37,478 bases of DNA from Candidatus Binatia bacterium (GTDB lineage: Bacteria > Desulfobacterota > Binatia > UBA9968), in assembly GCA_036504975.1 (NCBI GenBank), contig DASXUF010000077.1, positions 1-37,478 of the forward strand. Direction: 5' to 3'. Shown piece after piece: positions 23,723 to 31,441 of the stretch. The notes under the pieces are model-generated. The model had not been told where the DNA came from, did no database searches, and saw nothing but the letters and a program-made list of their open reading frames with translations. The position numbers were made by a program, and so were the translations under genes. Within the stretch, counting starts at the first letter, position 1; each line of letters starts with the position of its first letter.

Positions 23723-24951
23723 TTCGAGCGTCCGCGATGGCGGAGATGTACCCTTACCCGCGCTTTTCCCTGGCCGAGCGGGACCGCCGGTGGAAGGCGG
23801 TCCGTGAGCTTATGGCCCGGCAAGGCATCGATGTCATCGTCACTCCCAACAATAGCGGCAACTCAACCGACTTTCAGGCCGACTCACGCTACTTGACCCA
23901 CTGCGGCGGCGGCGGCGACGCGGACGTCGCCGCGGTCTTCCCCCTGGACGGCGAGGTCACGGCCATCGCCACCTCCGCGAAGCTGCGCTGGCTCACGGTC
24001 CAGGAATGGACCCGGGACGTGCGCGAGGCCAATCGACGCTATGGGAAAGTCGTCGTAGAAAGGCTCAAGGAGCTGAAGCTCGGAAACCGACGCATCGGGA
24101 TCACCGGTCTGGGCGAAGTCGACGGCACACGGACGCCTGAAGGTACGGTTCTCTACCGCGTGTGGAAGCAGATCCGCGAAGCCTTTCCCGACGCCGAATT
24201 GGTGGACGCGACGCCCATTTTAAATCATGTCCGCTACGTGAAGAGCCCAGAGGAGATCGATGCTCTCAATAAGTCGATGGAAATTATCGAGCTGGCTTAC
24301 GAAGCCGAGGCGGAGGCGGCCCGGCCCGGCGTCAAGGACTGGGACGTCTGGGCCGCGACGATGTACGCCCTCATGCTGAACGGCTCGGAGTTTCCCGTGC
24401 ATTACAACTGGGTCTCGGGAAAAAATCCGCCGCGCACGCTCACCCGCCCGAGCCTCCGCGTCCTCGAGCGCGGCGACATCATCATGAACGAGCTGGAGGC
24501 CTCGTGGATCGGCTACCGGGCCCAGGGGGTGCAGCCGGTTTTCGTCGCCGAAGTCGACCCGGTGTATCGAGAGCTCATCAAGGTGCAGCGCGTAGTCTTC
24601 AATCGCGTGTGCGCCGGCATGAGGCCGGGAACCACCGCCGGGGAGCTGGGGGAGATCACGAGGAGAGCCGGCGAGGAAGCGGCGCCGAACAGCGGCCTCG
24701 CGGCGGGCGCCACGGCGGCGCTGACGATGCACGGCCGCGGCGCGGGAGACGACGGCCCGATCGTCATCCACAGCACCAGCAGTCCGCGTCAGCTCGGCGT
24801 CCGGCTGCTCGAGAACATGGTCTTTATCTGCAAGCCTTCCGTGACTACCACCGATGGGACGTATCGATTAACGTGGGGCGACACCGTAGTCGTCACCGAG
24901 AGCGGCGCCCGCCGGTTGGGAAAGAGACAGCACGATATCGTTATCGCCTAA
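23719..24951 (+). CDS. M24-fold (creatinase/aminopeptidase P-like) protein, metal ligands lost
   Basis: This 410-residue protein has the two-domain creatinase/prolidase layout, with an N-terminal domain starting FSLAERDRRWKAVRELM and a C-terminal pita-bread domain. Of the five metal ligands in M24 peptidases, only the histidine seems kept (H338 in MHGRG). The first Asp region reads NELEASWIGY, the second YRAQG in place of S-D, the Glu of IEPG is K372 (CKPS), and the last Glu is absent at WGDTVVVTE. So it is probably not a metallopeptidase and may act like creatinase, which needs no metal. The start may be GTG 23719 (overlapping the upstream stop) or ATG 23737. Confidence 0.82.
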   Translation: MIRASAMAEMYPYPRFSLAERDRRWKAVRELMARQGIDVIVTPNNSGNSTDFQADSRYLTHCGGGGDADVAAVFPLDGEVTAIATSAKLRWLTVQEWTRDVREANRRYGKVVVERLKELKLGNRRIGITGLGEVDGTRTPEGTVLYRVWKQIREAFPDAELVDATPILNHVRYVKSPEEIDALNKSMEIIELAYEAEAEAARPGVKDWDVWAATMYALMLNGSEFPVHYNWVSGKNPPRTLTRPSLRVLERGDIIMNELEASWIGYRAQGVQPVFVAEVDPVYRELIKVQRVVFNRVCAGMRPGTTAGELGEITRRAGEEAAPNSGLAAGATAALTMHGRGAGDDGPIVIHSTSSPRQLGVRLLENMVFICKPSVTTTDGTYRLTWGDTVVVTESGARRLGKRQHDIVIA

Positions 24952-25006
24952 AGCTGTGAACAGTACGCTCTCGGCGGAAACTGGCCAATTTGATTATAGA
25001 AAATTC

Positions 25007-25035
25007 TTGCCCTTTGTTTCTAGCGTAGATACTAT
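25007..25035 (+). promoter_or_regulatory. candidate promoter for the RadC-HhH gene, possibly leaderless
   Basis: TTGCCC (25007-25012) and TACTAT (25030-25035) are separated by exactly 17 bases. The predicted transcription start falls at about 25042, which is the GTG start codon of the gene. Together with the absence of any Shine-Dalgarno sequence, this suggests a leaderless message. Confidence 0.4.
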
Positions 25036-25041
25036 AGTCAC

Positions 25042-25680
25042 GTGACTCGAAATCTAGCTCTGAGTTCAGCCTCCGAACCTTCAGTTCAAAAAGAGCAGAC
25101 TTGGCACCATCCGGGTGGAAAACTTGTCGAACTGGGACCGCATACGCTTAAGCAGGATGAGTTGCTCGCAATTGTAATTGGATCAGGAGTCGCTGGTCGG
25201 TCTGCACTTGTCATCGCGAACTCTGTTCTCGATGAGTACGTGGGATTGTATGGCATCCACAGAACAGCAACGATAGACGACCTTGCTAAAATTGCAGGAC
25301 TGGGGAGAAAAAAGGCAAGTCGCATCCTTGCGGCCATCGAACTCGGACGCCGACTCCGCAAACGTACCAAATTGCCGCAAGCACCAGCTCAAACTGAAAG
25401 CAACTTATTTGCATCCACTCAACCGATGGGGCAATCTGAGATACCGCCTCAGGAAACAACTGACGCTGACCTGCTTGCAGAAATTATCGGCTCGGGAATC
25501 CGCGGGCGGTCCCCACGCGTCATCGCTGAAAGCTTGCTCGCCAAGTTTGGTTCATTCCTAGGGCTCTTCGGACAAGACATGGGAAAGTTTCTGAGTATCA
25601 AAGGCTTAAATTCAGTCAAAGTCATTCGAATCACCGCTGCTATGGAAATCGCTAAGCGGATTTCTCACGCTATTTCATGA
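25042..25680 (+). CDS. tandem RadC N-terminal (UPF0758 HhH) domain protein without JAB/MPN domain
   Basis: This 212-residue protein consists of two copies of the helix-hairpin-helix module that precedes the JAB/MPN domain in RadC (UPF0758) proteins. Copy 1 spans about residues 35-105 (DELLAIVIGSGVAGRS, then IAGLGRKKASRILAAIELGRRL). Copy 2 spans about 140-206 (ADLLAEIIGSGIRGRS, then IKGLNSVKVIRITAAMEIAKRI). The metal-dependent MPN domain with its HxHPSG motif is absent, and the frame ends cleanly after copy 2. HhH modules bind DNA nonspecifically. The start is GTG with no Shine-Dalgarno sequence. It lies in a more AT-rich island; the next gene is 126 bases downstream on the same strand. A DNA-binding accessory role is likely. 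Confidence 0.8.
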   Translation: MTRNLALSSASEPSVQKEQTWHHPGGKLVELGPHTLKQDELLAIVIGSGVAGRSALVIANSVLDEYVGLYGIHRTATIDDLAKIAGLGRKKASRILAAIELGRRLRKRTKLPQAPAQTESNLFASTQPMGQSEIPPQETTDADLLAEIIGSGIRGRSPRVIAESLLAKFGSFLGLFGQDMGKFLSIKGLNSVKVIRITAAMEIAKRISHAIS

Positions 25681-25767
25681 CTGCCAGACGACGCGTTACC
25701 GGGACTACCGCAGTATGCCTTGCGATAGCTTTCTTATGAAATTCCGATCCAGCGCCTTTCTGCCTCC

Positions 25768-25797
25768 TTGACCCGGACTTCGCACAAGGGGTAAAAG
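25768..25797 (+). promoter_or_regulatory. candidate promoter for the TIGR04255-PIN operon
   Basis: TTGACC (25768-25773) and TAAAAG (25792-25797) have an 18-base spacer. Transcription would begin near 25804, almost at the ATG (25807), again leaving little or no leader. An AAGGGG lies too far upstream (about 15 bases) to be a good ribosome-binding site. Confidence 0.33.
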
Positions 25798-25806
25798 ACA
25801 AAGATC

Positions 25807-26565
25807 ATGGCGCCGCAAATGGCAGAGCAAATTAGGTACGAGAAGCCTCCACTGATTGAAGCGGTGTGCGAATTTCGGTTCGTCAAAATCGGCGTTCAGG
25901 CCGTCCTCATCCCTGGGCGCTATTACGAGCGGGTACGCACTGAGTATCCAGAAATCGAGGTGAAAAGAGGATTCGGACTACAAGCAGGAGGACCGGAAGT
26001 AGAAATGGTAACGGAAGAGCGTACGGTTTTCCGTAATCCAATAGCGAACCGTCTAGTCCAAATTGGGCACGGCATGTTAGCTATCAATCAACTTCGTCCC
26101 TATATCGACTACGCAACCTTCCGGCATGAGGTCGAGGCTCGCCTGAACGATTACAAAGCCGTTGCTCAACCAAAGGGGCTCGCAAAATTAGGTCTTCGTT
26201 ATATTAATCGGTTACCCGTATCGGACGATCAAAATCTGAGCGCTGTACTGGACGTAGGATTTAAAATCCCGGCGGCGGTAAGCACAAATCCCGACCCTTA
26301 TCTCTTGCGACTGGAGTTTCCATATCACAAAGCCAGAGAGCGCCTGATCCTGATCGTTGCAAAAGCCGCGGAGCATCGTGAGAAGTCAAGCGTGATGTTG
26401 GACCTTGATTATGTTCTGACTAAGCCAGAGGAGATCCAGGAAACCGATCCGGTAAAGTGGATGGATACCGCACATGATACCATAGAAAGCGTTTTCCACG
26501 CGTGCGTTACCAAGAAAGCCGTAGCCTCATTCAAGCCGATTGGACCACAACGAGGAAGACTGTGA
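25807..26565 (+). CDS. TIGR04255 family protein
   Basis: This 252-residue protein carries the family's N-terminal signature PPLIEAVCEFRF and the central GLRYINRL strand. TIGR04255 proteins are sporadically distributed in bacteria and of unknown function, which fits an accessory island. No signal peptide or membrane segment is visible. It is the first gene of a tight trio: its stop overlaps the next start as TGATG (26563-26567), and that gene overlaps the PIN nuclease by ATGA. The arrangement resembles a toxin-antitoxin or defence operon, with this protein as a possible sensor or regulator (inference). A second in-frame ATG at 25819 is an alternative start. Confidence 0.85.
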   Translation: MAPQMAEQIRYEKPPLIEAVCEFRFVKIGVQAVLIPGRYYERVRTEYPEIEVKRGFGLQAGGPEVEMVTEERTVFRNPIANRLVQIGHGMLAINQLRPYIDYATFRHEVEARLNDYKAVAQPKGLAKLGLRYINRLPVSDDQNLSAVLDVGFKIPAAVSTNPDPYLLRLEFPYHKARERLILIVAKAAEHREKSSVMLDLDYVLTKPEEIQETDPVKWMDTAHDTIESVFHACVTKKAVASFKPIGPQRGRL

Positions 26566-26894
26566 TGGCTGTCTTGCCAAGTATCGATTGGAAGCTCGAA
26601 GATTACGGGAAGTTGCTGTACTACGACCGGCTTCACCCGCCCGTTTCCGTCAGAGAACCTGTAAAATCTTTTCAGACGGTGACTGGAAGCACCTCTTCAT
26701 TTGACACGTACACTGCGGAGCTTATTGATCTCTTCGGCTTTGAGGAGACACCACCTCTTCCCGTTACTCGAACAGACTGGGTAATCAAGAGACCTACTGA
26801 CGAAGAGCTATGGCTAAGTCTGATTGGGATATTTGAGTCTGGTGATCCACACTTCGCGGAACAACACGACCAGATCTACAGCCGCAACCCATGA
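26565..26894 (+). CDS. unknown 109-aa protein, middle gene of the TIGR04255-PIN trio
   Basis: This 109-residue protein begins MAVLPSIDWKLEDYGKLLYY and has an acidic C-terminal half (PTDEELWLSLIGIFESGD). I do not recognise a family. The start is chosen because the ATG shares its A with the preceding TGA stop (TGATG). An upstream in-frame ATG would overlap 63 bases of the previous gene and add a poor-quality tail. It ends in an ATGA overlap with the PIN gene. Size and position immediately upstream of a PIN nuclease suit an antitoxin, but no DNA-binding motif typical of VapB antitoxins (ribbon-helix-helix, AbrB) is evident. Confidence 0.75.
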   Translation: MAVLPSIDWKLEDYGKLLYYDRLHPPVSVREPVKSFQTVTGSTSSFDTYTAELIDLFGFEETPPLPVTRTDWVIKRPTDEELWLSLIGIFESGDPHFAEQHDQIYSRNP

Positions 26895-27322
26895 AGGTGT
26901 TCCTGGACACTAGTGGCTTACTGTCCGTCTTCGACCGAAGCGACGAAAATCACTCCGTATGCAGTCAGTTTTGGGAAAAGCTGTTCCGGCAGGGAGGTTA
27001 CGAGCCTGTCGTCTCAGACTACGTACTGGACGAGCTCACTACCAGGGTTCTAAATCGGGTGTCCCATGCTTCAGCGTTACAAGTCTTGAATAGGCTCTTT
27101 CAACTGATTGACAGGGGTCTCATATCTCTTGTGTGGGTCGATAAGCCCTACTTCTTCGAGGCTCGTACGATTTTCGAACGTTATCATGACCAAGAATTCT
27201 CCTTCACAGACTGCACCAGCTTCGCGATCTGCCGAGGACAGAGCATTCAGGATGCTTTTGCATTGGACAGCGACTTTACGATCTTTCGCTTGAACATATT
27301 TCCGACTCAGGATCAGGGATAA
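26891..27322 (+). CDS. PIN-domain nuclease (VapC-like)
   Basis: This 143-residue PIN domain starts KVFLDTSGLLSVFDRSDENH. The acidic metal-binding residues expected of the fold are present: D6 (FLDTSG), E48 (VLDELT), D107 (FTDCTSFAI) and D126 (ALDSDF). PIN proteins are magnesium-dependent ribonucleases, many being toxins that cut tRNA or rRNA. Intact acidic residues suggest it is active. It is the last gene of the trio, coupled to the 109-residue protein by ATGA (26891-26894), and ends 81 bases from the convergent recD2 gene. Both VapC toxin and RNase effector of a defence system are compatible. Confidence 0.88.
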   Translation: MKVFLDTSGLLSVFDRSDENHSVCSQFWEKLFRQGGYEPVVSDYVLDELTTRVLNRVSHASALQVLNRLFQLIDRGLISLVWVDKPYFFEARTIFERYHDQEFSFTDCTSFAICRGQSIQDAFALDSDFTIFRLNIFPTQDQG

Positions 27323-27403
27323 CATTTCTACTGCTTTGCCTGGTCCTCGCTTTTTCCGTCTGCTGCTTTCCGTCTTTCTTTTCTCGCTCTGCGCCAAAAC
27401 CGT

Positions 27404-29581
27404 TCAAGCGTAACCCTTCAAGCGCTCTTTCAGCCCCGTGCACCTTTGCTCGATGCGGACGTTCTTGATCGCCATCGCCAACGCCCGCTTGCTGCCGACG
27501 AGAACGACCAGTTCTTTCCCCCGCGTCACGGCGGTGTAGAGGATGCTGCGGTGGAGCATCGGGAAGTGCGAGGTGTGGAGGGCGATCACGACCGCGGGAT
27601 ATTCGCTCCCCTGGCTCTTGTGGATTGATGTCGCGTAGGCGAGGCTGATCTCGTCGAGATCCTCCAGGTCATAGGAAACGACCCTGCCGTCGAAGTCCAC
27701 GGCCAGCTCGCCCTCTTCGGCGTCGAGCGTGACGATTTTTCCGAGATCACCGTTGAAGATTCCCTTGTCGTAGTTGTTCCGGAGCTGCATCACCCGGTCG
27801 CCGGCGCGAAAATGCATGCCGGCGCGCTCGATACTCTTGCCGTCGGGATTGAGCAGCCGCTGCAGCTCGCGGTTGAGATGGACCGTGCCTAAGAGCCCGC
27901 GGTGCATGGGTGTGAGAAGCTGGACGTCCTGTGCGCCGAGCCGGCGCGGGATGCGCTCTTTTACCAATTCCTGAATGACCTCCAGCGCCTCCTCTTCGCG
28001 CTCGCGCGGGACGAAAACGAAGTCCCGTTTGCCGCGCTCCGGCTCGAGCATCAACGGCTCGCCGTGAAGAATCCGGTGCGCGTTCTGGACGATCAGGCTC
28101 TCGCCGGCCTGGCGGAAGATGCGCCTCAGCACGACGACCGGCACGGCTTTGGAACCGATCAAATCGCGCAGCACGCTGCCCGGGCCGACGGATGGTAATT
28201 GATCGACGTCGCCGATTAGAATGAGATGGCTCGCGGGCGAAATCGCCTGCAGCAGGTGATCCATCAGCGGCAGATCCAGCATCGAAGCCTCGTCGATGAT
28301 AATCACATCCGCGTCGATCGGATTGTCCTCGCCGCGCTGGAATCCGCCCTCGTGCGGATTGAATTCGAGCAGGCGGTGGATCGTTCGCGCCTCTTCGCCG
28401 GAAAGCTCCGCCATACGCTTGGCCGCCCTGCCGGTCGGCGCCGCCAGCGCGAAACTGATTTCGGAGCGCTGAAGAATTTTTAGCAGAGCGATCAAGAGCG
28501 TCGTCTTTCCCGTCCCCGGCCCGCCGGTGATCACCAATACTTTTTGCTTCAGCGCCTGGGAGATCGCCTCGCGCTGCTCCGGCTCTAACAGCACACTTGA
28601 GGAGCCGGCGAGTTGAAGCGTTAAGTCGCCACGACCCTTTAGCGCTTTATTGCTTAAGCCCGTGGGCGTGGCGAGGAGGCGGCGGAGCGCCGCGGCGACA
28701 CGCCGTTCGGCATCGTAAAGCTCACGCGGATAGACTCTGGTCTCGCCATCGTCGCCGCCTTTTTCCAAAACGAGTTTACCTTCTGCCGCGAGCCTACCGA
28801 TCGCCGGCTCGACGGCGTCTTCATCGATGCCGAGCAGCGCCGCGGCGTTGGCTTTGAACGGCGTGAGTGGAACGTAGCAGTGGCCGTCGTCGGAAAATTT
28901 TCTCGCCACGTGCAGCAGCCCGGCCTGAACCCTGAGTGGAAAGGCGCCGCTGATGCCGAGCGTCGCGGCGATGCGGTCGGCCAGGATAAAGCCGACGCCG
29001 TAGACTTCTTCGGCGAGACAGTACGGGTTTTCTTTGACTCTCGCGACGGTCTCGGCGCCGAAGGCGCGGTAGATCCTGAGCGAGAGAGCGCTGCCGACGC
29101 CGTGCCCCTGGAGAAAGACCATGACATCCTGCATGCCGCGCTGATCCTGCCAAGCCTGGACGATCTTCCGCGCGCGCATCCGGCCGATACCGGAAACTTC
29201 CCGGACGCGCTCTGGCTCCTCCGATAGAACCTTCAACGTGTCGAGACCGAAGGCCGAGACCAGGCGGCGCGCGTAGGTCGGACCGATGCCCTTGATGAGG
29301 CCCGATCCCAGATACTTCTCGATTCCTTCGAGCGTCGCGGGCTCGATTTTTTCCCAGCGCTCGGCCTGAAACTGAAGGCCGTAGCGCGGGTGCGTCTTCC
29401 AGCTCCCGCTGACCTTGATCTCTTCGCCTTCGCTGACGGGATAAATGCCGCCGACGACCGTAACCTGCTCGACGCCGTCGACTTGCAGGCGCGCGACGGT
29501 ATATGGCGCCTGGGCGTCCTGGTACGTGATTCGGGTGATCGTTCCTTGCAGCAGCGACCTGTCGCGTAGTGTCTCAGCCAC
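27404..29581 (-). CDS. recD2: RecD2-type ATP-dependent DNA helicase
   Basis: This 725-residue superfamily 1B helicase is the usual length for RecD2, the form found without RecBC, and moves 5' to 3' on DNA. The N-terminal region has an OB-like part (TITRITYQDAQAPYTVARL) and helix-hairpin-helix segments (YLGSGLIKGIG near 91-100, SGIGRMRARKI near 130). ATPase motifs are GGPGTGKTTL (353-362), IIIDEAS (Walker B, D430/E431), LIGDVDQLPSVGPG, and the C-terminal ATSIHKSQGSEYPAVVI and YTAVTRGKELVVLV. The start is GTG (29579-29581) with GGGGGA nearby. It is convergent with the PIN gene. It probably works in DNA repair or replication-fork maintenance. Confidence 0.93.
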   Translation of the reverse strand: MAETLRDRSLLQGTITRITYQDAQAPYTVARLQVDGVEQVTVVGGIYPVSEGEEIKVSGSWKTHPRYGLQFQAERWEKIEPATLEGIEKYLGSGLIKGIGPTYARRLVSAFGLDTLKVLSEEPERVREVSGIGRMRARKIVQAWQDQRGMQDVMVFLQGHGVGSALSLRIYRAFGAETVARVKENPYCLAEEVYGVGFILADRIAATLGISGAFPLRVQAGLLHVARKFSDDGHCYVPLTPFKANAAALLGIDEDAVEPAIGRLAAEGKLVLEKGGDDGETRVYPRELYDAERRVAAALRRLLATPTGLSNKALKGRGDLTLQLAGSSSVLLEPEQREAISQALKQKVLVITGGPGTGKTTLLIALLKILQRSEISFALAAPTGRAAKRMAELSGEEARTIHRLLEFNPHEGGFQRGEDNPIDADVIIIDEASMLDLPLMDHLLQAISPASHLILIGDVDQLPSVGPGSVLRDLIGSKAVPVVVLRRIFRQAGESLIVQNAHRILHGEPLMLEPERGKRDFVFVPREREEEALEVIQELVKERIPRRLGAQDVQLLTPMHRGLLGTVHLNRELQRLLNPDGKSIERAGMHFRAGDRVMQLRNNYDKGIFNGDLGKIVTLDAEEGELAVDFDGRVVSYDLEDLDEISLAYATSIHKSQGSEYPAVVIALHTSHFPMLHRSILYTAVTRGKELVVLVGSKRALAMAIKNVRIEQRCTGLKERLKGYA

Positions 29582-29644
29582 GATTTCCCCCGGTCACATC
29601 CTACTTCAAAGCGCCTAAGCGGTGAAAGAGACAATCAGGCAGTA

Positions 29645-29705
29645 TGCAGTAGGCAGCATACCAATATCTCTTGCTGCTTACTGCCATCTGCCGACTGCTT
29701 ACTGG
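29645..29705. repeat. short repeat cluster with GCAGTAGGCAG / CTGCTTACTG words
   Basis: This segment in the gap between recD2 and the CNNM gene contains imperfect direct and inverted repeats of CAGTATGCAGTAGGCAGC, TGCTGCTTACTGCC and CTGCTTACTG. Its two halves can pair around a short AT-rich centre. It looks like a dispersed intergenic element. The remainder of the 211-base gap holds the CNNM ribosome-binding site (AGGAGG, seven bases before the ATG). Confidence 0.55.
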
Positions 29706-29792
29706 ACTTCCTCCCTTTGTTGAATGGTCCAAAAACGGCTATGATTCTTTCTTTAGTAGAACCTGGATGGGTAAGGGACAGGAGGCGCGGCT

Positions 29793-31130
29793 ATGTTTAT
29801 CGAGGGTTTTTGGTTTGAGGTCGCTCTGATTTTCTTCCTGATCTTGGGGAATGGCTTTTTCGCCGCCTCCGAGATCGCCATCATCGCCACGCGCAAAACC
29901 CGCATCGATACCTTGCTAGAAAAGGGCGCGCGCTCGGCCATCGCCGTGGCCCGGCTGAAGAACGATCCGGACCGTTTTCTCGCCACCGTCCAAATCGGTT
30001 GCGTCATCATGGGAACCCTGGCCTCCGCCATCGGCGGAGCGGTCGCCATTGAATTTTTGAAGCCGTCGATCCAGACGCTTCCGTTTACGCTGGCCGAAAA
30101 ATGGGCGGAATCGATCGCCATTGTTGTGGTGACTCTTCCCATCGCCTATTTTTCCTTGATCCTGGGCGAGCTGGTGCCCAAGTCTCTGGCGCTGCGCCAC
30201 CCCGAGCGGATCGCATTTCTCGTCGCCCGGCCGATCGATTTTTTTTCCCGCCTGACTTCCTTTTTCGTGCGCATCCTCACCGCCTCGAGCAACGCCGTCC
30301 TCCGGATCTTCGGCGGCACGGAAGCCGGCGGCACGGCCTTCATATCCGAAGAGGAGGTGAAGTCGTTGATCCGCGAGGGGGCGGCGAGGGGAATCTTCGA
30401 CGAGACCGAGAAGCAGTTGATCCACAGCGTGTTTGAATTCGTCGATACGCCCGTCAAAGCGGTCATGATCCCGCGGACTGAGATCCACGCCATCGAGGTC
30501 AACGCCACGTCCGAGGAAGTCCTCAAGAGCTTCGTGGAGAGCGGCTTCTCGCGCATTCCGGTCTATGAGGGCGAGCTCGACCGCGTGGTCGGCATCCTCT
30601 ACTACAAAGACGTCCTGCGCGCGCTCCAGCAAAAGGGCGCGTTCCGCGCGCGCGACCATCTCCATCCGCCTTACTTTGTCCCGAGCTCGCTGCCGATCAG
30701 CCAACTGCTCAAGGATCTCCAGCGGAGGAGAATCGCGATCGCCATGGTCGTCAACGAGTTCGGCGAGATCGAAGGGCTGGTGACGCTGGAGGATCTGCTG
30801 GAAGAGATCGTCGGCGAGATCCGCGACGAGTACGACCGCGAAGAGCGCGGGCCGGTCGAGCGCCTGCCCGACGGCTCGATGGTGATCCAGGGCTCGGCCC
30901 AGCTCAAGGACTTGAAGGCGGACTACGGGCTGCCGTTTGAAGAGTCGCCGGATTATCTCACCATCGCCGGCTTCGTGCTGGCGAAGCTGAAGCGCATCCC
31001 GCGCGGCGGCGAGGTCGTCGAGCACGACGGCTACCGGCTGACGATCGTCGATATGGAAGGCCGGCGCGTGGTCAAAGTGAAGCTGGAGACGACCGAAAAG
31101 AAACCGGAGGCGCAACAAAAAAGACCGTAG
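29793..31130 (+). CDS. CNNM/CorC-type (HlyC/CorC, DUF21) membrane transporter
   Basis: This 445-residue protein has three regions in order: a DUF21 transmembrane domain (about 1-190, with EIAIIATRKTR and LVPKSLALRHPERIA), a CBS pair (about 205-335, VKAVMIPRTEIHAIEVN and VVNEFGEIEGLVTLEDLLEEIVGEIRDEYD), and a C-terminal CorC_HlyC domain (DYLTIAGFVLAKLKRIP). Family members are linked to magnesium/cobalt efflux or homeostasis; the CBS pair binds nucleotides. The older name hemolysin is misleading. AGGAGG precedes the ATG by seven bases. It stands alone on the plus strand. Confidence 0.92.
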   Translation: MFIEGFWFEVALIFFLILGNGFFAASEIAIIATRKTRIDTLLEKGARSAIAVARLKNDPDRFLATVQIGCVIMGTLASAIGGAVAIEFLKPSIQTLPFTLAEKWAESIAIVVVTLPIAYFSLILGELVPKSLALRHPERIAFLVARPIDFFSRLTSFFVRILTASSNAVLRIFGGTEAGGTAFISEEEVKSLIREGAARGIFDETEKQLIHSVFEFVDTPVKAVMIPRTEIHAIEVNATSEEVLKSFVESGFSRIPVYEGELDRVVGILYYKDVLRALQQKGAFRARDHLHPPYFVPSSLPISQLLKDLQRRRIAIAMVVNEFGEIEGLVTLEDLLEEIVGEIRDEYDREERGPVERLPDGSMVIQGSAQLKDLKADYGLPFEESPDYLTIAGFVLAKLKRIPRGGEVVEHDGYRLTIVDMEGRRVVKVKLETTEKKPEAQQKRP

Positions 31131-31441
31131 GGGGCTTCAAGAAAGCATTCTTTGCGTTCTTGGCTCAGCCAGGAAGATGGCTGATCAGCCTTAGGCTGAG
31201 AGGTTGCGAAAAAATTAGTTCATGGTTCGACAAGCTCACCACGAACGGGATAGCTTAGACGGAAATTCAAGCACTTATCCGTTCGTCCTGAGCTCGTCGA
31301 AGGGCGGTCGGCAATTTTTTCACACACTCTGAGTCTTCGCTGGCGCGACCCTCACCCCTTCCCTCTCCCGCAAGCGGGAGAGGGCGAGGGAGAGGGCATC
31401 TTGCGAAGAGGCGCAAAGCGCGCCAAGAGTGATAATCCCGG
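31131..31441. repeat. repeat-filled intergenic region (two REP-like families)
   Basis: No gene was seen in these 311 bases between convergent genes. Two palindromic families occur. At 31224-31249 and 31279-31304, long inverted arms start ggttcgacaagctcacc and ccgttcgtcctgagctcg, the same words as in 14822-14990. At 31361-31384 lies a perfect 11-bp stem, ccctctcccgc and gcgggagaggg, with a 2-base loop, related to 13327-13349. Between convergent genes these may also serve as bidirectional terminators. Confidence 0.8.

Noticed and set aside
27077..27397. Minus-strand frame of 106 codons opposite the PIN gene
   Set aside because: The plus strand shows a complete PIN domain with its acidic residues; the antisense frame has no family features.
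29916..31118. 400-codon minus-strand frame opposite the CNNM gene
   Set aside because: It is a shadow of the DUF21-CBS-CorC coding sequence; its translation is Asp/Arg/His-rich without motifs.
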